Positions 48,901 to 50,067 of a DNA stretch of 50,067 bases are shown here, one piece after another. Under the pieces are notes generated by a model. That model did not search any database and had not been told where the DNA came from. It saw only the letters and a program-made list of their open reading frames with translations. The position numbers and the translations under genes were made by a program. The stretch covers positions 1 through 50,067 of the forward strand of contig PCTW01000045.1 of assembly GCA_002786715.1 (NCBI GenBank), written 5' to 3'. How positions within the stretch are numbered: the first letter of the stretch is position 1; every line of letters starts with the position of its first letter. The stretch comes from Bdellovibrio sp. CG22_combo_CG10-13_8_21_14_all_39_27. Lineage in GTDB: Bacteria > Bdellovibrionota > Bacteriovoracia > Bacteriovoracales > Bacteriovoracaceae.

Positions 48901-49998
48901 GTGAAATTTCTTTCTTTCTTTTTTCTTTTTTTAAGCACCGTCACTTATGCAGCAACGAATTCAATTGAGATAATGAGTTTCAATGTCGAAAATCTTTTTG
49001 ATGCAAGTAAAGACGAAGGAAAGAACGATTGGACCTTCTTACCAAGCAAAACCAAAGGCAAGAAAGAAGAGTGCTTGAAAATAAAATACGATAAATATCG
49101 CAATGAATGTTTAGAAACTGATTGGACAGAGAAAAAGGTTAAAATCAAATACAAGCAAATTCAAAAAGTCGTCAGTCGTAATGGAAAAAAGTTCCCAGAT
49201 CTACTGGCCCTCCAAGAAGTAGAAAATGAAAGTGTCGTGTCAGGACTTGCCAAGCAAATGGGATATTCAAGATCCATTACTACCAATGGTCCAGATGAGC
49301 GTGGAGTTGATGTTGCCCTTCTTGTTAAAGAAAGTGACGCTTTAAAAGTTGTCGGATTTAAGGAGCATATTGTTGAAGGTGAAACGTTAAAAGGTAAACC
49401 AACTCGACCTGTACTTGAAGTTGAACTTGCTATTGATGGCCAGCCTTTAGTGGTTTTTGTCAATCACTGGCCTAGCCAATCAAATCCAGCTCTCTCACGC
49501 TTGGCCGCTGCTAAAACAGTGATGTCTAGAGTTGAGAAGCTATTGAGTGATAATAGTAAAACGATGATTGTCGTCACTGGAGACTTTAATACTCTCGACG
49601 GTGATTTTCCTCATCCCTTCTTCTCAGGCTTGTTAGAAGGCGAAAAGCTGGTAGATATCAATTCAACTTTTATGAGTGATCGTAGTATAGATAGGAAAGT
49701 AAAAGAGAAAATGCCTCTTGGTACTTATTTTTACATGCCCAAAATGCAATGGAATATGCTCGATCATTTTTTTGTATCTCAGAATATGATGGACAAGAAA
49801 GAATGGGATGCTGATCTTCATTCATTTCAAATCTATTCTCCGAGTTTTAACCAAGAAGCTAGAATCTATCGCAATGGTTATTTAAAGAATTCAACAGTTA
49901 CAGGAGCTCCGATCGGATATCGGCATACAGCTAAAGATGCTAAGAAAGCTGGGTTTTCAGATCACTTTCCAGTTATCCTGGAAATAAAGAAAAATTAA
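48901..49998 (+). CDS. exported endonuclease/exonuclease/phosphatase-family protein
   Basis: This 365-residue protein has a signal peptide (MKFLSFFFLFLSTVTYA). EEP motifs: MSFNVENLFD, LLALQEVEN, GPDERGVDVALL, VNHWPSQ, VTGDFNTLDGD and FSDHFPVIL (Asp-His). It shares with the 17211-18290 lipoprotein the double-Cys insertion (C-x9-YRNEC-x-x-TDW here). Substrate is unknown; a secreted DNase or phosphodiesterase is likely. Unlike the paralog it lacks a lipobox, so it may be soluble. The GTG start follows AGGGGG, which is inside a long hairpin. Confidence 0.9.
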   Translation: MKFLSFFFLFLSTVTYAATNSIEIMSFNVENLFDASKDEGKNDWTFLPSKTKGKKEECLKIKYDKYRNECLETDWTEKKVKIKYKQIQKVVSRNGKKFPDLLALQEVENESVVSGLAKQMGYSRSITTNGPDERGVDVALLVKESDALKVVGFKEHIVEGETLKGKPTRPVLEVELAIDGQPLVVFVNHWPSQSNPALSRLAAAKTVMSRVEKLLSDNSKTMIVVTGDFNTLDGDFPHPFFSGLLEGEKLVDINSTFMSDRSIDRKVKEKMPLGTYFYMPKMQWNMLDHFFVSQNMMDKKEWDADLHSFQIYSPSFNQEARIYRNGYLKNSTVTGAPIGYRHTAKDAKKAGFSDHFPVILEIKKN

Positions 49999-50067
49999 AA
50001 ACTGGACCACTTTGATGGTGTTCAGAAAATATCAATCGCTCTTTCATTTTGTTATTTAGTGCTAAGT

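Overview
The window looks like a chromosome segment of a low-GC Gram-negative bacterium, most likely from the Bdellovibrio-and-like-organisms (Bacteriovoracia or a relative). This is inference. It rests on two TIGR02147-type regulators, an unusually large exported hydrolase set (about 26 of 56 genes have a signal peptide or lipobox), tiny Gly-rich secreted peptides, and a peptidoglycan hydrolase next to a polysaccharide deacetylase lipoprotein. No rRNA, tRNA, CRISPR array or prophage was seen.

Layout. 1-2361: a mobile or accessory corner with the N-terminus of an IS200/REP-associated (Y1) transposase, then a hypothetical exported protein, an ORF6N protein and a GNAT acetyltransferase, set between copies of a palindromic repeat of about 37 bp. 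2367-7168: an operon of two ASPIC/UnbV (CRTAC1-like) exported proteins, the second frameshifted at a T6 tract, and an NqrB/RnfD-like membrane protein; the set resembles the UnbV-UnbU pair of enediyne clusters without the polyketide synthase. 7392-8093: a secreted NUC nuclease. 8085-12585 (minus): a compact arsenosugar-type operon, phosphate transporter - ArsS radical SAM - ArsM methyltransferase - TIGR04283 and TIGR04282 glycosyltransferases.

12643-21434: mostly exported proteins, including a three-gene run of a papain-like protein, a secreted C-X5-R phosphatase and an M14/DUF2817 carboxypeptidase, then a beta-barrel, an EEP-family lipoprotein, a lipase-like protein and GDPD. 21611-23885: a eukaryotic-type S-adenosylmethionine decarboxylase, spermidine synthase and an EVE-domain protein. 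24039-29625: a lytic transglycosylase with a polysaccharide deacetylase, a nucleotide pyrophosphatase-type lipoprotein with an exported NADAR-like protein, an AAA_28 NTPase and a lysophospholipase. 29622-38138: response regulator, c-type cytochrome, TIGR02147 regulator, a tandem pair of small Cys-rich exported paralogs, a caspase-fold-like exported protein, an NlpC/P60-LysM protein and hypothetical exported proteins. 38262-49998: a second, short TIGR02147 protein, a TPR/HTH regulator with a CDF transporter, housekeeping stress genes (MGMT, fRMsr-like, PrxQ, glyoxalase-II-like, Ste24 protease), a 53-residue Gly-rich peptide and a second EEP-family protein.

Across the window, 3' ends of convergent genes are packed very tightly: 10 of 13 convergent pairs overlap, by 4-41 bp, two more lie 2-3 bp apart, and only one is separated by a classical bidirectional terminator. 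No single new multi-gene defence or secretion machine stands out. The most interesting leads are the UnbV/UnbU module, the arsenosugar operon in this setting, the eukaryotic-type SpeD, the caspase-like and papain-like exported proteins, the exported NADAR, and the transposase/repeat corner.
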